Counted from the first letter of the stretch, positions 47,765 to 56,188 are shown. The stretch: 64,000 nucleotides of DNA from Chelativorans sp. Marseille-P2723 (GCF_902809845.1 NZ_CADDWI010000008.1:1157059-1221058); one strand, 5' to 3'. Made by a program: numbers and translations. Notes: generated from the sequence alone by a model not told the origin.

Positions 47765-48520
47765 ATGCTGGAAATCAAGAACCTTCACGCACGCATTGCC
47801 GAAGACGGAACGGAGATCCTGCGCGGCGTCAATCTCACCGTAAAGGCGGGCGAGGTGGCTGCAATCATGGGGCCGAACGGTTCGGGCAAGTCTACCCTTT
47901 CTTATGTGCTGGCCGGTCGCGAAGACTATGAGGTGACCGAGGGCGACATTCTTTTCAACGGCGAGTCGATCCTCGAGATGGACCCTGCCGAGCGCGCCGC
48001 GGCGGGGATCTTCCTCGCCTTTCAGTATCCGATGGAAATACCGGGTGTTGCGACCATGGAGTTCCTGAAGGTCGCTATGAATGCCCAGCGCAAGGTCCGC
48101 GGAGAAGACGAACTGAAGATCCCGGAGCTGATGAAGCGTGTCCGCGCCGCAGCCGACGAGTTGCAGATGGACATGAGCATGTTGAAGCGGCCGCTTAATG
48201 TCGGCTTCTCCGGCGGCGAGAAAAAGCGAGCGGAAATTCTCCAGATGAAGCTCCTGGAGCCGAAGCTCTGCGTGCTAGACGAAACTGATTCCGGCCTGGA
48301 CATCGACGCACTCAAGGTTGTCGCTGACGGGGTGAATGCGCTGCGCTCGCCCGACAGGGCGGTGCTTGTTATTACGCACTACCAGCGCCTGCTTGAGCAT
48401 ATCGTGCCCGATACGGTCCATGTGCTCTATCGTGGTCGCGTCGCGACCTCGGGGAGCAAGGAACTGGCCCTGGAGCTTGAAAGAGACGGATATGCCGGCC
48501 TGGTAGGCGAGGCCGCTTGA
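47765..48520 (+). CDS. sufC: Fe-S cluster assembly ATPase SufC
   Basis: ABC-type ATPase subunit of SufBCD. The ATG at 47765 gives 251 residues (a start at 47750 is less likely). Walker A is GPNGSGKSTLSYVLAG (about residue 35), the signature is FSGGEKKRAEILQM, and Walker B is LCVLDETDSGLDIDALK. It has no membrane segments; SufC works as a soluble subunit in the cytosol. It starts 30 bases after sufB and is followed by sufD after ten bases. Confidence 0.97.
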   Translation: MLEIKNLHARIAEDGTEILRGVNLTVKAGEVAAIMGPNGSGKSTLSYVLAGREDYEVTEGDILFNGESILEMDPAERAAAGIFLAFQYPMEIPGVATMEFLKVAMNAQRKVRGEDELKIPELMKRVRAAADELQMDMSMLKRPLNVGFSGGEKKRAEILQMKLLEPKLCVLDETDSGLDIDALKVVADGVNALRSPDRAVLVITHYQRLLEHIVPDTVHVLYRGRVATSGSKELALELERDGYAGLVGEAA

Positions 48521-48530
48521 GGGGGTGACG

Positions 48531-49796
48531 ATGAATATGCACATGCAGACAACGCGCACCCCGGCCGAAGAAGCGCTACTGGAGGCGTTCTCGAAGCTCT
48601 CTACGGGGTTGCCGGGCAATGGCCCGGTTGCAGAAAAGCGCCAGGAGGCGGTGGAACTCCTGCGCAAGGGCTTGCCTACACGCAAGGTGGAAGCGTGGCA
48701 CTATACGGATCTTCGCAGGCTGCTTTCCCGGTTGCCTGATCTGGAGGCGACGGCCGCCGTTACGGCTCGCGCATCAATCCTGCCAGACTCTGTGGTGCTT
48801 TCGGTGTTGAATGGCCGCGCTGATGCGCCGGAGGAAATCGAAGGTATTACCGCGGCAACGTCCGCGCAGAAGCTTGCCGACGGCACTGCCGCGGCGTTGC
48901 TGGGCTTTGAAGCTTCCGACGACACGGTTTCCGCCATCAACTCGGCTTTCGCGGCCGACGGCTTCATGCTCGACATTCCGGCGGGAACGGAAGTAAGCCG
49001 GCCGATCGAGTTGCAGAACCTTCACGCCGGTGGACAAACGCACACCCGCTTTGCCGTCAAAGTAGGCGCCGGCGCGACCGCCACCATCGTCGAGCGTCAT
49101 TCCGGCGAGGGCGAGGCGTTCGTATCGTCAGTCAGCCATCTTGACGTTGCTGACAATGCCAATGTCAACTGGATCATCGTTCAGGACCAGCCGGAAAGCG
49201 TATCTCATCTGGGTCGTATCAATGTGAATATCGGCCAGCACGCGAAGGTGGGATTGTTCGTAATGAATGCTGGCGGCAAGCTTGTGCGGCAGGAATTGCG
49301 GATTGTGGCTGCCGGTGAATATTCGGAGTTGCGGCTGCGGGGCATCAATCTGCTGGCAGGGCAGTCCCATTGCGACGTAACAATGGTGCTCGACCACGCT
49401 GCACCGCATACGACCTCTACCGAGCTCTTCCGCAACGTAGTGACGGGCCGGGCTGAGGGCGCGTTCCAGGGCCAGATCCGCGTAGCACGCGAGGCCCAGA
49501 AGACGGACGCCAAGATGGCGTGCAACACGCTGCTTCTTTCAGACGAGGGCGGCTTCTCATCCAAGCCGGAACTGGAGATCTTCGCCGATGACGTGGCGTG
49601 CGGCCACGGAGCGACGGTGACGGATATCGAGAAGGATCATTTGTTCTACCTGATGGCCCGCGGCATAGATGAGAAGACGGCCCGAGGGCTTCTGGTGAAG
49701 GCTTTCCTGGCGGAAGTGATCGAGGAGTTGGAGGACGAGTCGATCGTCGATGCGCTGGAGACCAAGCTGGATGCGTGGTTCGCCGCACATGGATGA
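48531..49796 (+). CDS. sufD: Fe-S cluster assembly protein SufD
   Basis: Partner of SufB in the SufBCD complex, involved in iron acquisition during cluster building. The frame can start at GTG 48525, but the ATG at 48531 has GAGGGGG upstream; 421 residues. The N-terminal part has KVEAWHYTDLRRLLSRLPD. The core shares the SufB fold and includes VVTGRAEGAFQGQIRVAREA, QKTDAKMACNTLLLSDE and the characteristic CGHGATVTDIEKDHLFYL with the conserved Cys and His. The ~180 bases before sufS contain no gene. Confidence 0.95.
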   Translation: MNMHMQTTRTPAEEALLEAFSKLSTGLPGNGPVAEKRQEAVELLRKGLPTRKVEAWHYTDLRRLLSRLPDLEATAAVTARASILPDSVVLSVLNGRADAPEEIEGITAATSAQKLADGTAAALLGFEASDDTVSAINSAFAADGFMLDIPAGTEVSRPIELQNLHAGGQTHTRFAVKVGAGATATIVERHSGEGEAFVSSVSHLDVADNANVNWIIVQDQPESVSHLGRINVNIGQHAKVGLFVMNAGGKLVRQELRIVAAGEYSELRLRGINLLAGQSHCDVTMVLDHAAPHTTSTELFRNVVTGRAEGAFQGQIRVAREAQKTDAKMACNTLLLSDEGGFSSKPELEIFADDVACGHGATVTDIEKDHLFYLMARGIDEKTARGLLVKAFLAEVIEELEDESIVDALETKLDAWFAAHG

Positions 49797-49978
49797 GGCA
49801 CGACGTTACTCGTCGCCTTTGCAGGCAGCTAATCGGACACCGTTTTCCGGCCGGAACTGGGAACAGACAAAGGCATAGATCATCCAGCCTTTCGATGATG
49901 TCCTGAAATGATCTAGCCGGCAGGAAGCGGAAGAAGCGGCAGTGGTGGCGCCCGAAGGGTGCTGGAAGTGGAACGAAG

Positions 49979-51220
49979 ATGGACCAGAAGCTCAAAACCA
50001 GCACCTATGATGTCGAAGCCATCCGCCGCGACTTTCCTATCCTGGCGCGCGAGGTCCATGGGCGGCCGCTCGTCTATCTTGATAGTGCTGCCTCCGCGCA
50101 GAAGCCGCAGCCAGTTATAGACGCTGTCTCGCATGCCTATGCCTATGAGTACGCAAATGTCCATCGCGGCTTGCACTTTCTCTCTAATGCTGCGACGGAA
50201 GTATATGAAAATGCGAGAGAAATCGTTCGCAAGTTCCTTAATGCCGCAAGTCTCGAGCAGGTCGTCTTCACCAAGTCCGCCACGGAAGCCATCAACACGG
50301 TAGCCTTTGGCTATGCCATGCCGAGGATCAGCGAGGGCGATGAGATTGTGCTTTCCATCATGGAGCACCACTCCAATATCGTGCCGTGGCATTTTCTTCG
50401 CGAGCGGCAGGGTGCCAAGCTTGTCTGGGCTCCGGTAGACGACGAGGGCAGCTTCGATATTGAGGCGTTCAAGAAGTGTCTGAACGAGCGCACGAAGCTC
50501 GTCGCCATTACGCATATGTCGAACGTTCTGGGAACGGTGACGCCCATCGCTGAAATTGTCCGGATTGCTCATGAGCGGGGCATTCCCGTTCTTGTCGATG
50601 GCAGCCAGGGTGCGGTGCACCTGCCGGTGGACGTGCAGGCGCTGGGATGCGATTTTTATGTTTGCACGGGCCACAAGCTCTACGGTCCCTCCGGTATTGG
50701 GGTGCTTTATGGCAAGCGCGAGCGGCTGGAAGAAATGCGTCCGTTCCAGGGTGGCGGCGAAATGATCGAGGACGTGACGCTCGACAACGTCACCTATAAC
50801 GATCCGCCACATCGCTTCGAGGCGGGTACCCCTCCCATCGTACAGGCGATTGGGCTTGGCGCAGCGCTGGAATATATGTGCAGCATCGGCCGCGAGGTCA
50901 TTGCCGCGCATGAAGCGGATGTTTCGGCATACGCGCATGAGAGGTTGGGGCAGATCAAGTCGCTGCGCATTTTCGGTACCGCGCCGGGGAAGGGAGCTAT
51001 AGTTTCTTTCGAGCTTGCCGGCATCCACGCGCATGACGTGGCCATGGTTATCGACCGGGCAGGCATAGCGGTGCGCGCAGGGACCCATTGCGCGCAGCCA
51101 TTGCTCAAACACTTCGGGGTGACCTCGACATGCCGCGCCTCATTCGCCATGTATAATACGAGGGCGGAGGTGGATGCGCTTGCTGAGGCGCTTGAGAAGG
51201 CGCGCAAATTCTTCGGGTGA
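49979..51220 (+). CDS. sufS: cysteine desulfurase SufS (class II)
   Basis: Second PLP-dependent cysteine desulfurase of the operon; 413 residues. Features: RRDFPILAREVHGRPLVYLD and the family mark SAASAQKPQPVID, the PLP Lys in CTGHKLYGPSGIGVLYGK, and the active-site Cys in AGTHCAQPLLKHFG with the short loop of class II enzymes. SufS usually needs SufE or SufU as a sulfur acceptor; no such gene lies in this operon, so the acceptor must be elsewhere. It is probably translated with sufT, which begins four bases after its stop. Confidence 0.96.
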   Translation: MDQKLKTSTYDVEAIRRDFPILAREVHGRPLVYLDSAASAQKPQPVIDAVSHAYAYEYANVHRGLHFLSNAATEVYENAREIVRKFLNAASLEQVVFTKSATEAINTVAFGYAMPRISEGDEIVLSIMEHHSNIVPWHFLRERQGAKLVWAPVDDEGSFDIEAFKKCLNERTKLVAITHMSNVLGTVTPIAEIVRIAHERGIPVLVDGSQGAVHLPVDVQALGCDFYVCTGHKLYGPSGIGVLYGKRERLEEMRPFQGGGEMIEDVTLDNVTYNDPPHRFEAGTPPIVQAIGLGAALEYMCSIGREVIAAHEADVSAYAHERLGQIKSLRIFGTAPGKGAIVSFELAGIHAHDVAMVIDRAGIAVRAGTHCAQPLLKHFGVTSTCRASFAMYNTRAEVDALAEALEKARKFFG

Positions 51221-51224
51221 CGAA

Positions 51225-51608
51225 ATGAGTGAAACCGCAGATAAGCACGAGATACAGGCAAGGGACGAAACGTCATCGGCGTCTGCGATCCCGGCCGATG
51301 AGATTGCGCGCATGTCAGACGACATTATCGGCGCGCTCAAGACGGTCTATGATCCGGAGATACCCGTAGACATCTATGAACTCGGTCTGATCTACAGGAT
51401 CGACATCGAGGATGACCGATCGGTGAAGATTGACATGACGCTAACTGCCCCTGGCTGCCCAGTGGCGGGCGAGATGCCCGGCTGGGTGCAGAACGCCGTT
51501 AGCGCGGTCGAGGGTGTAAGCAATGTCGAGGTCAACATGGTCTTCGATCCGCCATGGACGCCGGACCGCATGTCGGAGGAGGCGCAGGTTGCACTCGGAT
51601 GGTACTAG
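51225..51608 (+). CDS. sufT: SufT-like Fe-S maturation protein (MIP18/DUF59 family)
   Basis: Small auxiliary factor of Fe-S cluster maturation. The frame opens at 51174 within sufS, but the ATG at 51225 begins MSETADKHEIQA; 127 residues. An N-terminal acidic, probably loose part of ~35 residues is followed by the DUF59 domain: ALKTVYDPEIPVDIYELGLI, then MTLTAPGCPVAGEMPGWV with the conserved Cys, and VFDPPWTPDRMSEEAQVALG. This is the standard form in suf operons of alphaproteobacteria. Confidence 0.93.
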   Translation: MSETADKHEIQARDETSSASAIPADEIARMSDDIIGALKTVYDPEIPVDIYELGLIYRIDIEDDRSVKIDMTLTAPGCPVAGEMPGWVQNAVSAVEGVSNVEVNMVFDPPWTPDRMSEEAQVALGWY

Positions 51609-51696
51609 TAAAGCCCACCCTTGCCAGATCGCCTTTTACGAACCATCTTGATAGCAACCGCGAGAACTTGGACCTCGGCGGTAATTGGAGAGATTG

Positions 51697-52083
51697 ATGG
51701 GCCGATTTCAGGTGATTACCCTTACCGATGCAGCGGCTGCACGCGTTCGCGAAATCATGGACACTCGTGAAGGCGCTCGCGGCGTGCGTGTAGGTATCAA
51801 GAAGGGTGGTTGCGCAGGCATGGAATATTCGGTGAATCTGGTCACGAAGCCGGATCCCAAGGATGATCATATCGAGCACAACGGTGCTCATGTCTATGTA
51901 GCGCCTGAAGCGGCGCTGTTTCTTCTAGGCACCGAGATGGATTTTGAGGTGAGCCGGCTTCGCACAGGATTCGTCTTCAACAATCCCAACCAGAGTTCAG
52001 CCTGTGGTTGTGGCGAATCGGTAGAATTGAAGCCGGCAGACCTCAAGGCGCTCGCTGAAGCTCGCGCGCAAGGCGCGGCGTAA
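51697..52083 (+). CDS. sufA: A-type Fe-S carrier protein SufA/IscA
   Basis: Transfers Fe-S clusters from the scaffold to target proteins. The ATG at 51697 with GGAG six bases upstream gives 128 residues; an earlier in-frame start exists at 51685. The three conserved Cys of A-type carriers are present: one in KKGGCAGMEYSV and two in SACGCGES near the end. It closes the suf operon; about 90 bases separate it from sufT. No convincing terminator is seen after it. Confidence 0.95.
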   Translation: MGRFQVITLTDAAAARVREIMDTREGARGVRVGIKKGGCAGMEYSVNLVTKPDPKDDHIEHNGAHVYVAPEAALFLLGTEMDFEVSRLRTGFVFNNPNQSSACGCGESVELKPADLKALAEARAQGAA

Positions 52084-52428
52084 TTTGCGAAAAGACGGGT
52101 GGTCGAGAGGATAGGGATAGCGCTGTGTGCGCTTTCCATCTACAGAACGCGAGATCCGTAGCCAAGACCGCGCGATCCTCCAGCCGGGATGAAAGCCGGA
52201 TGCGCGGTGAAGACGTCTGGCTACCGCGACTTGGGACAGGAACAGCAGCCTAGCCGATCCGCTAAGGATATACCGACGAGAATGTTCGTCGTTTTGTTAG
52301 CTGCAAAAGGCAGCCGCAGCGTGCCTATATGATCGTTGGCTTCCACTCGTTGGCGCTCCATATCCTTTGACTTGCCTCAATGTGAGGGGCGTCATCTGGT
52401 ACGTCCGGCTCCGGATGTGCGGTTCCGC
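52084..52428. other. intergenic region between suf operon and copper ATPase
   Basis: About 345 bases without a recognisable gene. A second MerR-like arrangement is visible near its end (52367-52397), see separate entry. A frame from 52336 is open into the ATPase gene, but it would begin before the proposed promoter and so is not its true start. Confidence 0.5.
52367..52397 (+). promoter_or_regulatory. second, weaker MerR-like promoter element
   Basis: TTGACT at 52367-52372, 19 bases, then TCATCT at 52392-52397; the spacer contains the dyad CCTCA-ATG-TGAGG. The 19-base spacing is that of MerR-family promoters, but the -10 is poor. It may be a relic or a second metal-responsive promoter, 62 bases before the main one. 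Confidence 0.3.
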
Positions 52429-52459
52429 TTGACCTTCCAGTTACTGGAAACCCTATCTC
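52429..52459 (+). promoter_or_regulatory. CueR/MerR-type promoter of the copper ATPase
   Basis: TTGACC at 52429-52434 and TATCTC at 52454-52459 are 19 bases apart, the over-long spacer of MerR-family promoters. Centred in it is the near-perfect dyad TTCCAGTTACTGGAA (52435-52449), very like the E. coli copA CueR operator. Transcription would begin near 52466, 23 bases before the ATPase ATG. Confidence 0.75.
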
Positions 52460-52488
52460 CAGCCCGTCGAATAGTTTCGGATCGGAAG

Positions 52489-54975
52489 ATGAGACAGCAA
52501 GAACATAGCCCCGATTATTGCTCGCATTCGGATTTCCAGGCTGCGGAGATCGTGCGCGATCCAGTTTGTGGGATGATCGTCGATCCCTCCCAATCCAGGC
52601 TGAGGGCGGATTATGGCGGCCACCACTATCATTTCTGCAGCCAGTCCTGCCGGGATCGCTTCACGGCCGATCCTGAAGCCTATCTGAGGGCTGAGGATCC
52701 CGTGTGCGGGATGCAGGTCGATCGTGCTCACGCGCAACATTTCCATCGTCATGAGGGCAGGGGCTTCTACTTCTGCTCCGCCGGCTGTGAGCAGAAGTTC
52801 AAGGCGGATCCGGAACGCTATCTAAGCGGCAGGCACAAGCCGGAACCCATGCCGGAAGGCACGAAATATACCTGTCCCATGCATCCGGAAATCATCAGCG
52901 ACGAGCCGGAAAGTTGTCCGCTTTGCGGCATGGCACTGGAGCCGATGGGCGTTCCAACCGGTGATGAGGGGCCGAACCCGGAGTTGGTGGATTTTACCAA
53001 GCGCTTCTGGGTGAGCGCTCTGCTCGCGATCCCACTTCTTGTCATAGCGATGGGCCCGATGCTTGGCCTGCCGGTCCGTGAATGGTTGGGGGAGCGGGTA
53101 GCAAACTGGATCGAGCTCGCGCTGGCGACCCCAGTTGTATTGTGGGCGGCAAAGCCCTTCTTCCATCGCGGCTGGCAGACCATCGTCAATCGCACCCCGA
53201 ATATGTGGACGCTGATCGCCATCGGCGTCGGGGCAGCTTATGGCTACAGCCTGGTGGCCACGCTTTTTCCGGACGTGTTCCCCGCTTCGTTCCGCACCCA
53301 TGATGGCGCGGTGCCAGTCTACTTCGAATCAGCGGCCGTAATCGTCGCACTGGTCTTCCTGGGTCAGGTATTGGAGCTTCAGGCCCGCGCTCGCACAGGC
53401 TCGGCAATCCGGGCGCTGCTCGATCTGTCGCCGAAGATTGCACGCAGAATCGAAATCAACGGCAAAGAAAATGACGTGCCGCTGGAAGACGTGCATGTTG
53501 GCGACAGCCTGCGCATCCGTCCGGGTGAAGCCGTTCCGGTTGACGGCGTAGTGGTAGAGGGCCGCTCCCTGCTCGATGAATCCATGATTACCGGCGAGCC
53601 TGTTCCTGTGGAGAAACAAGCAGGCGACACGGTTACAGGCGGTACGCTCAACAAGAACGGCACGCTGATCATGCGCGCCGAGAAGGTTGGAAGCGACACG
53701 ATGCTGGCGCGGATCGTTGAAATGGTCGCGGCAGCGCAGCGCTCCAGGGCTCCGATCCAAGGGCTGGCGGACCGGGTCTCGGCATGGTTCGTGCCGACGG
53801 TGGTGATCGTCGCGATCCTGGCCTTTGTCATCTGGGCGATCTTCGGTCCCGAACCAAGCATGATCTACGCGATCGTTTCGGCAGTGTCCGTGCTCATCAT
53901 CGCCTGCCCTTGTGCGCTGGGCCTTGCCACGCCGATGTCGATCATGACCGCGACCGGAAGAGGCGCGCAGGGAGGTGTGCTCATCCGTGATGCGGAGGCA
54001 CTGGAGCGTTTTGCTCATGTCGACACGCTGGTGGTGGACAAGACCGGCACGCTTACCGAGGGGCGGCCGAAACTGACGGACGTGGTGGCGATCGAAGGAA
54101 CCGATCGAAACAAACTTCTGTTGCTTGCCGCAAGCCTTGAGCGTGGGTCAGAGCATCCGTTGGCAGAGGCCATTGTGGAGGGAGCTGAAGCAGAGGGGCT
54201 GAAACTCGCCACGACCGAAGCGTTTGAGTCCCTGACCGGAAAAGGCGTTGCCGGCACGGCGTCAGGCCACCGGATTGCACTTGGCAATGCAGCCATGATG
54301 AATGACCGGAGCATCGATTTATCGGCCCTTGCGGACGATGCTGCACGGCTTCAGGCAGCCGGAAAAACGGCAATGTTCGTTGCCATAGACGGGCGACTTG
54401 CCGGTATCGTCGCGGTCTCCGATCCGATCAAGGCGGCGGCAAAGGAAGCGATCGGGGAGCTGCACGCGCTGGGGCTGAAGATCATCATGGCGACGGGCGA
54501 CAATAAGCGCACCGCGCATGCGGTGGCTAAGATCCTTGGCATTGATGAGGTTCGCGCGGACGTTCTGCCGGAAGAGAAAAAGGCGCTCATCGATGAGTTG
54601 CATGCGCAGGGAGCGAAGGTCGCAATGGCCGGAGATGGCATAAACGACGCGCCGGCACTGGCGGCCGCTGACGTTGGCATTGCCATGGGTACGGGTGCGG
54701 ATGTGGCCCTTGAAAGCGCAGGAATAACGCTCGTGAAGGGCAATCTTTCCGGCCTCGTGCGCGCCCGGAAGCTGGCCAAGGCGACGATCCGCAATATCAA
54801 GCAGAACCTCTTTTTTGCCTTCGTCTACAACGCGGCTGGAGTGCCAATCGCAGCCGGTTTGCTCTATCCCGTTTTCGGTGTGCTACTGTCACCAATGATT
54901 GCTGCGGCGGCAATGAGCCTGTCCTCTGTGTCGGTCATCGCGAATGCGCTGAGATTGAGGAATTTGAAGCTTTAG
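52489..54975 (+). CDS. copper-translocating P1B-type ATPase with two YHS domains
   Basis: Exports copper or silver across the inner membrane. The ATG at 52489 suits the CueR-type promoter; 828 residues. N-terminal metal domains are unusual: two YHS domains (VRDPVCGMIVD and AEDPVCGMQVD, each ending in a FCS Cys) and one heavy-metal-binding CPMHPEI...CPLCGMALEP module at about 130-165; no CxxC HMA domain is seen. ATPase motifs: TGEPVPVE, the ion-binding CPC in IIACPCALGLATP, DKTGTLTEG, HP locus SEHPLAEA and GDGINDAPAL. The stop TAG is shared with an IS insertion. Confidence 0.93.
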   Translation: MRQQEHSPDYCSHSDFQAAEIVRDPVCGMIVDPSQSRLRADYGGHHYHFCSQSCRDRFTADPEAYLRAEDPVCGMQVDRAHAQHFHRHEGRGFYFCSAGCEQKFKADPERYLSGRHKPEPMPEGTKYTCPMHPEIISDEPESCPLCGMALEPMGVPTGDEGPNPELVDFTKRFWVSALLAIPLLVIAMGPMLGLPVREWLGERVANWIELALATPVVLWAAKPFFHRGWQTIVNRTPNMWTLIAIGVGAAYGYSLVATLFPDVFPASFRTHDGAVPVYFESAAVIVALVFLGQVLELQARARTGSAIRALLDLSPKIARRIEINGKENDVPLEDVHVGDSLRIRPGEAVPVDGVVVEGRSLLDESMITGEPVPVEKQAGDTVTGGTLNKNGTLIMRAEKVGSDTMLARIVEMVAAAQRSRAPIQGLADRVSAWFVPTVVIVAILAFVIWAIFGPEPSMIYAIVSAVSVLIIACPCALGLATPMSIMTATGRGAQGGVLIRDAEALERFAHVDTLVVDKTGTLTEGRPKLTDVVAIEGTDRNKLLLLAASLERGSEHPLAEAIVEGAEAEGLKLATTEAFESLTGKGVAGTASGHRIALGNAAMMNDRSIDLSALADDAARLQAAGKTAMFVAIDGRLAGIVAVSDPIKAAAKEAIGELHALGLKIIMATGDNKRTAHAVAKILGIDEVRADVLPEEKKALIDELHAQGAKVAMAGDGINDAPALAAADVGIAMGTGADVALESAGITLVKGNLSGLVRARKLAKATIRNIKQNLFFAFVYNAAGVPIAAGLLYPVFGVLLSPMIAAAAMSLSSVSVIANALRLRNLKL

Positions 54976-55000
54976 AGCGGTTCATTCTTTGTCTGAATCG
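54975..55000 (+). repeat. left terminal inverted repeat of the IS
   Basis: Begins GAGCGGTTCATT directly after the TA dinucleotide. It matches the right end in reverse complement at 18 of 26 positions, the common core being GAG, TTCAT, TTTG and GAA. Confidence 0.6.
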
Positions 55001-55065
55001 GTTGGGGTTCCCATCGGGTCCTTTTTGTGATTCAAGATGTTGGCTGGAGAGGAGGCCAGCATCTT

Positions 55066-55425
55066 ATGACAGCACCTCTTTCCAATGATCTTCGCAAGCG
55101 CGTGATTGGAGCGATCGAGGCCGGGGAGAGTTGCCGGTCGACGGCCGCCCGGTTCGGTGTCTCGGTTTCTTCGGTGGTGAAGTGGCATCAACGTTATCGT
55201 GCGACGGGCTCGGTCGCGCCGGGCAAGATGGGCGGCCACCGAAAGCGGGTGCTCGAGCCGCACCGGGCGTTCATCGTCGAGCGCATCAATCAGGTGCCGC
55301 ATTTGTCGCTGCACCGGCTCAAGGATGAACTGGCTGCGCGCGGGGTGAAGGTGTCGCACAATGCCGTGTGGCAGTTTCTGCAGCGCGAGGGGCTTCGGTT
55401 CAAAAAAAACACTGTTCGCCCTTGA
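55066..55425 (+). CDS. IS630-family transposase, first frame (DNA-binding part)
   Basis: N-terminal part of the transposase; the ATG at 55066 (an earlier one at 55027 is unlikely) starts [20 protein letters not shown]. The helix-turn-helix region continues with [20 protein letters not shown] and GKMGGHRKR, and then the winged part [20 protein letters not shown]. It stops soon after the A8 run at 55412-55419; the full protein needs a +1 shift there into the second frame. Frameshifting or slippage at this run is likely because both halves are otherwise well preserved. Confidence 0.85.
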   Translation: MTAPLSNDLRKRVIGAIEAGESCRSTAARFGVSVSSVVKWHQRYRATGSVAPGKMGGHRKRVLEPHRAFIVERINQVPHLSLHRLKDELAARGVKVSHNAVWQFLQREGLRFKKNTVRP

Positions 55426-56014
55426 GCAGGCGCGGGCCGACATAGCGCGCAGGCGTCAGCGCTGGCGTTCCTTTCAGGCGAGCCTTGACCCGCACCGGCT
55501 GGTTTTTATCGACGAAACCTGGATCAAGACCAACATGGCGCCCCTGCGCGGCTGGGGACCACGCGGCAAGCGCCTGCGCGGCTTTGCCCCGCACGGTCAC
55601 TGGCGCACGCTGACCTTCGTGGGCGCGCTGCGCTGCGATGGGCTGACAGCACCTTGCGTCTTTGACGGACCAATCAACGGACAGTGCTTCCGGGCCTATG
55701 TTGAGCAGCAGCTCGTGCCGGTCCTCAAACCCGGCGACATCGTCGTTATGGACAATTTGGGTTCCCACAAGTCGGCCACCGTCCGAGCTTCAATCCGGGC
55801 GGCCGGCGCCAGGCTCTGGTTCCTGCCGCCCTATTCACCAGACCTCAACCCGATCGAACAGGCCTTTGCCAAGATCAAGCACTGGATGCGCCATGCCCAG
55901 AAACGAACCGTCGAGGACACATGGCGTCACATCGGGCACCTCGTCTCAACCATCGAACCCGGCGAATGCGCAAACTACCTCGCAAACGCCGGATACGCTT
56001 CCGTCAAAACATGA
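55361..56014 (+). CDS. IS630-family transposase, second frame (DDE catalytic part)
   Basis: C-terminal part, in the +1 frame relative to the first. The open frame begins at 55361, but the real sequence starts at the A8 run: [20 protein letters not shown]. The DDE residues are all present: Asp in [14 protein letters not shown], Asp in [13 protein letters not shown] and Glu in [18 protein letters not shown]. The end [16 protein letters not shown] is the normal IS630 terminus. If made by frameshift, the fusion would have about 316 residues, the size of related intact transposases. Confidence 0.87.
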   Translation: MPCGSFCSARGFGSKKTLFALEQARADIARRRQRWRSFQASLDPHRLVFIDETWIKTNMAPLRGWGPRGKRLRGFAPHGHWRTLTFVGALRCDGLTAPCVFDGPINGQCFRAYVEQQLVPVLKPGDIVVMDNLGSHKSATVRASIRAAGARLWFLPPYSPDLNPIEQAFAKIKHWMRHAQKRTVEDTWRHIGHLVSTIEPGECANYLANAGYASVKT

Positions 56015-56021
56015 AAGACTC
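55996..56021 (-). repeat. right terminal inverted repeat of the IS
   Basis: Read on the minus strand it begins GAGTCTTTCATG, starting directly inside the TA at 56022-56023. It overlaps the last codons of the transposase. Confidence 0.6.
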
Positions 56022-56045
56022 TAGAAAGAAGCGGGCCGCGAAGGG

Positions 56046-56080
56046 AAAAGGCCGGAACGGGATCTGTTCCGGCCTTTTTT
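56046..56080 (+). terminator. Rho-independent terminator displaced from the copper ATPase
   Basis: GGCCGGAAC (56050-56058) pairs perfectly with GTTCCGGCC (56066-56074), extended by A-T pairs, with a seven-base loop and six Ts (56075-56080). It is 25 bases beyond the right TA of the IS, so before the insertion it stood about 70 bases after the ATPase stop and would have ended that transcript. Confidence 0.85.
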
Positions 56081-56188
56081 ATTGCTTGATCTCTTGGGGC
56101 ACCGGCAATGTAAGTTGGAACTCCGGACGCCATCGCGCATTAACCACCGGAACGACGCAAGCCGACTCTTACGATAAAGGATTTCGGA

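Larger units (their letters stand above)
54975..56021 (+). mobile_element. IS630-family insertion sequence (1047 bp)
   Basis: The element lies between two TA dinucleotides (54973-54974 and 56022-56023), the target duplication of IS630/Tc1-type elements. Its imperfect terminal repeats agree at about 18 of 26 positions. It encodes a DDE transposase in two overlapping frames. The left TA is the first two bases of the ATPase TAG stop, and G, the first base of the element, completes it. Both ends look intact, so the insertion seems recent. It is unrelated in detail to the decayed element at 24301. Confidence 0.88.

Noticed and set aside
49913..51112. 399-codon minus-strand ORF opposite sufS
   Set aside because: SufS is clearly coded on the plus strand. 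The opposite frame contains no motif and no ribosome site.
56117..56188. GGAAC-based ECF promoter before the sigma factor gene
   Set aside because: GGAAC is present, but no CGTT-like -10 lies 16-17 bases downstream; kept only as a remark in the gene entry.
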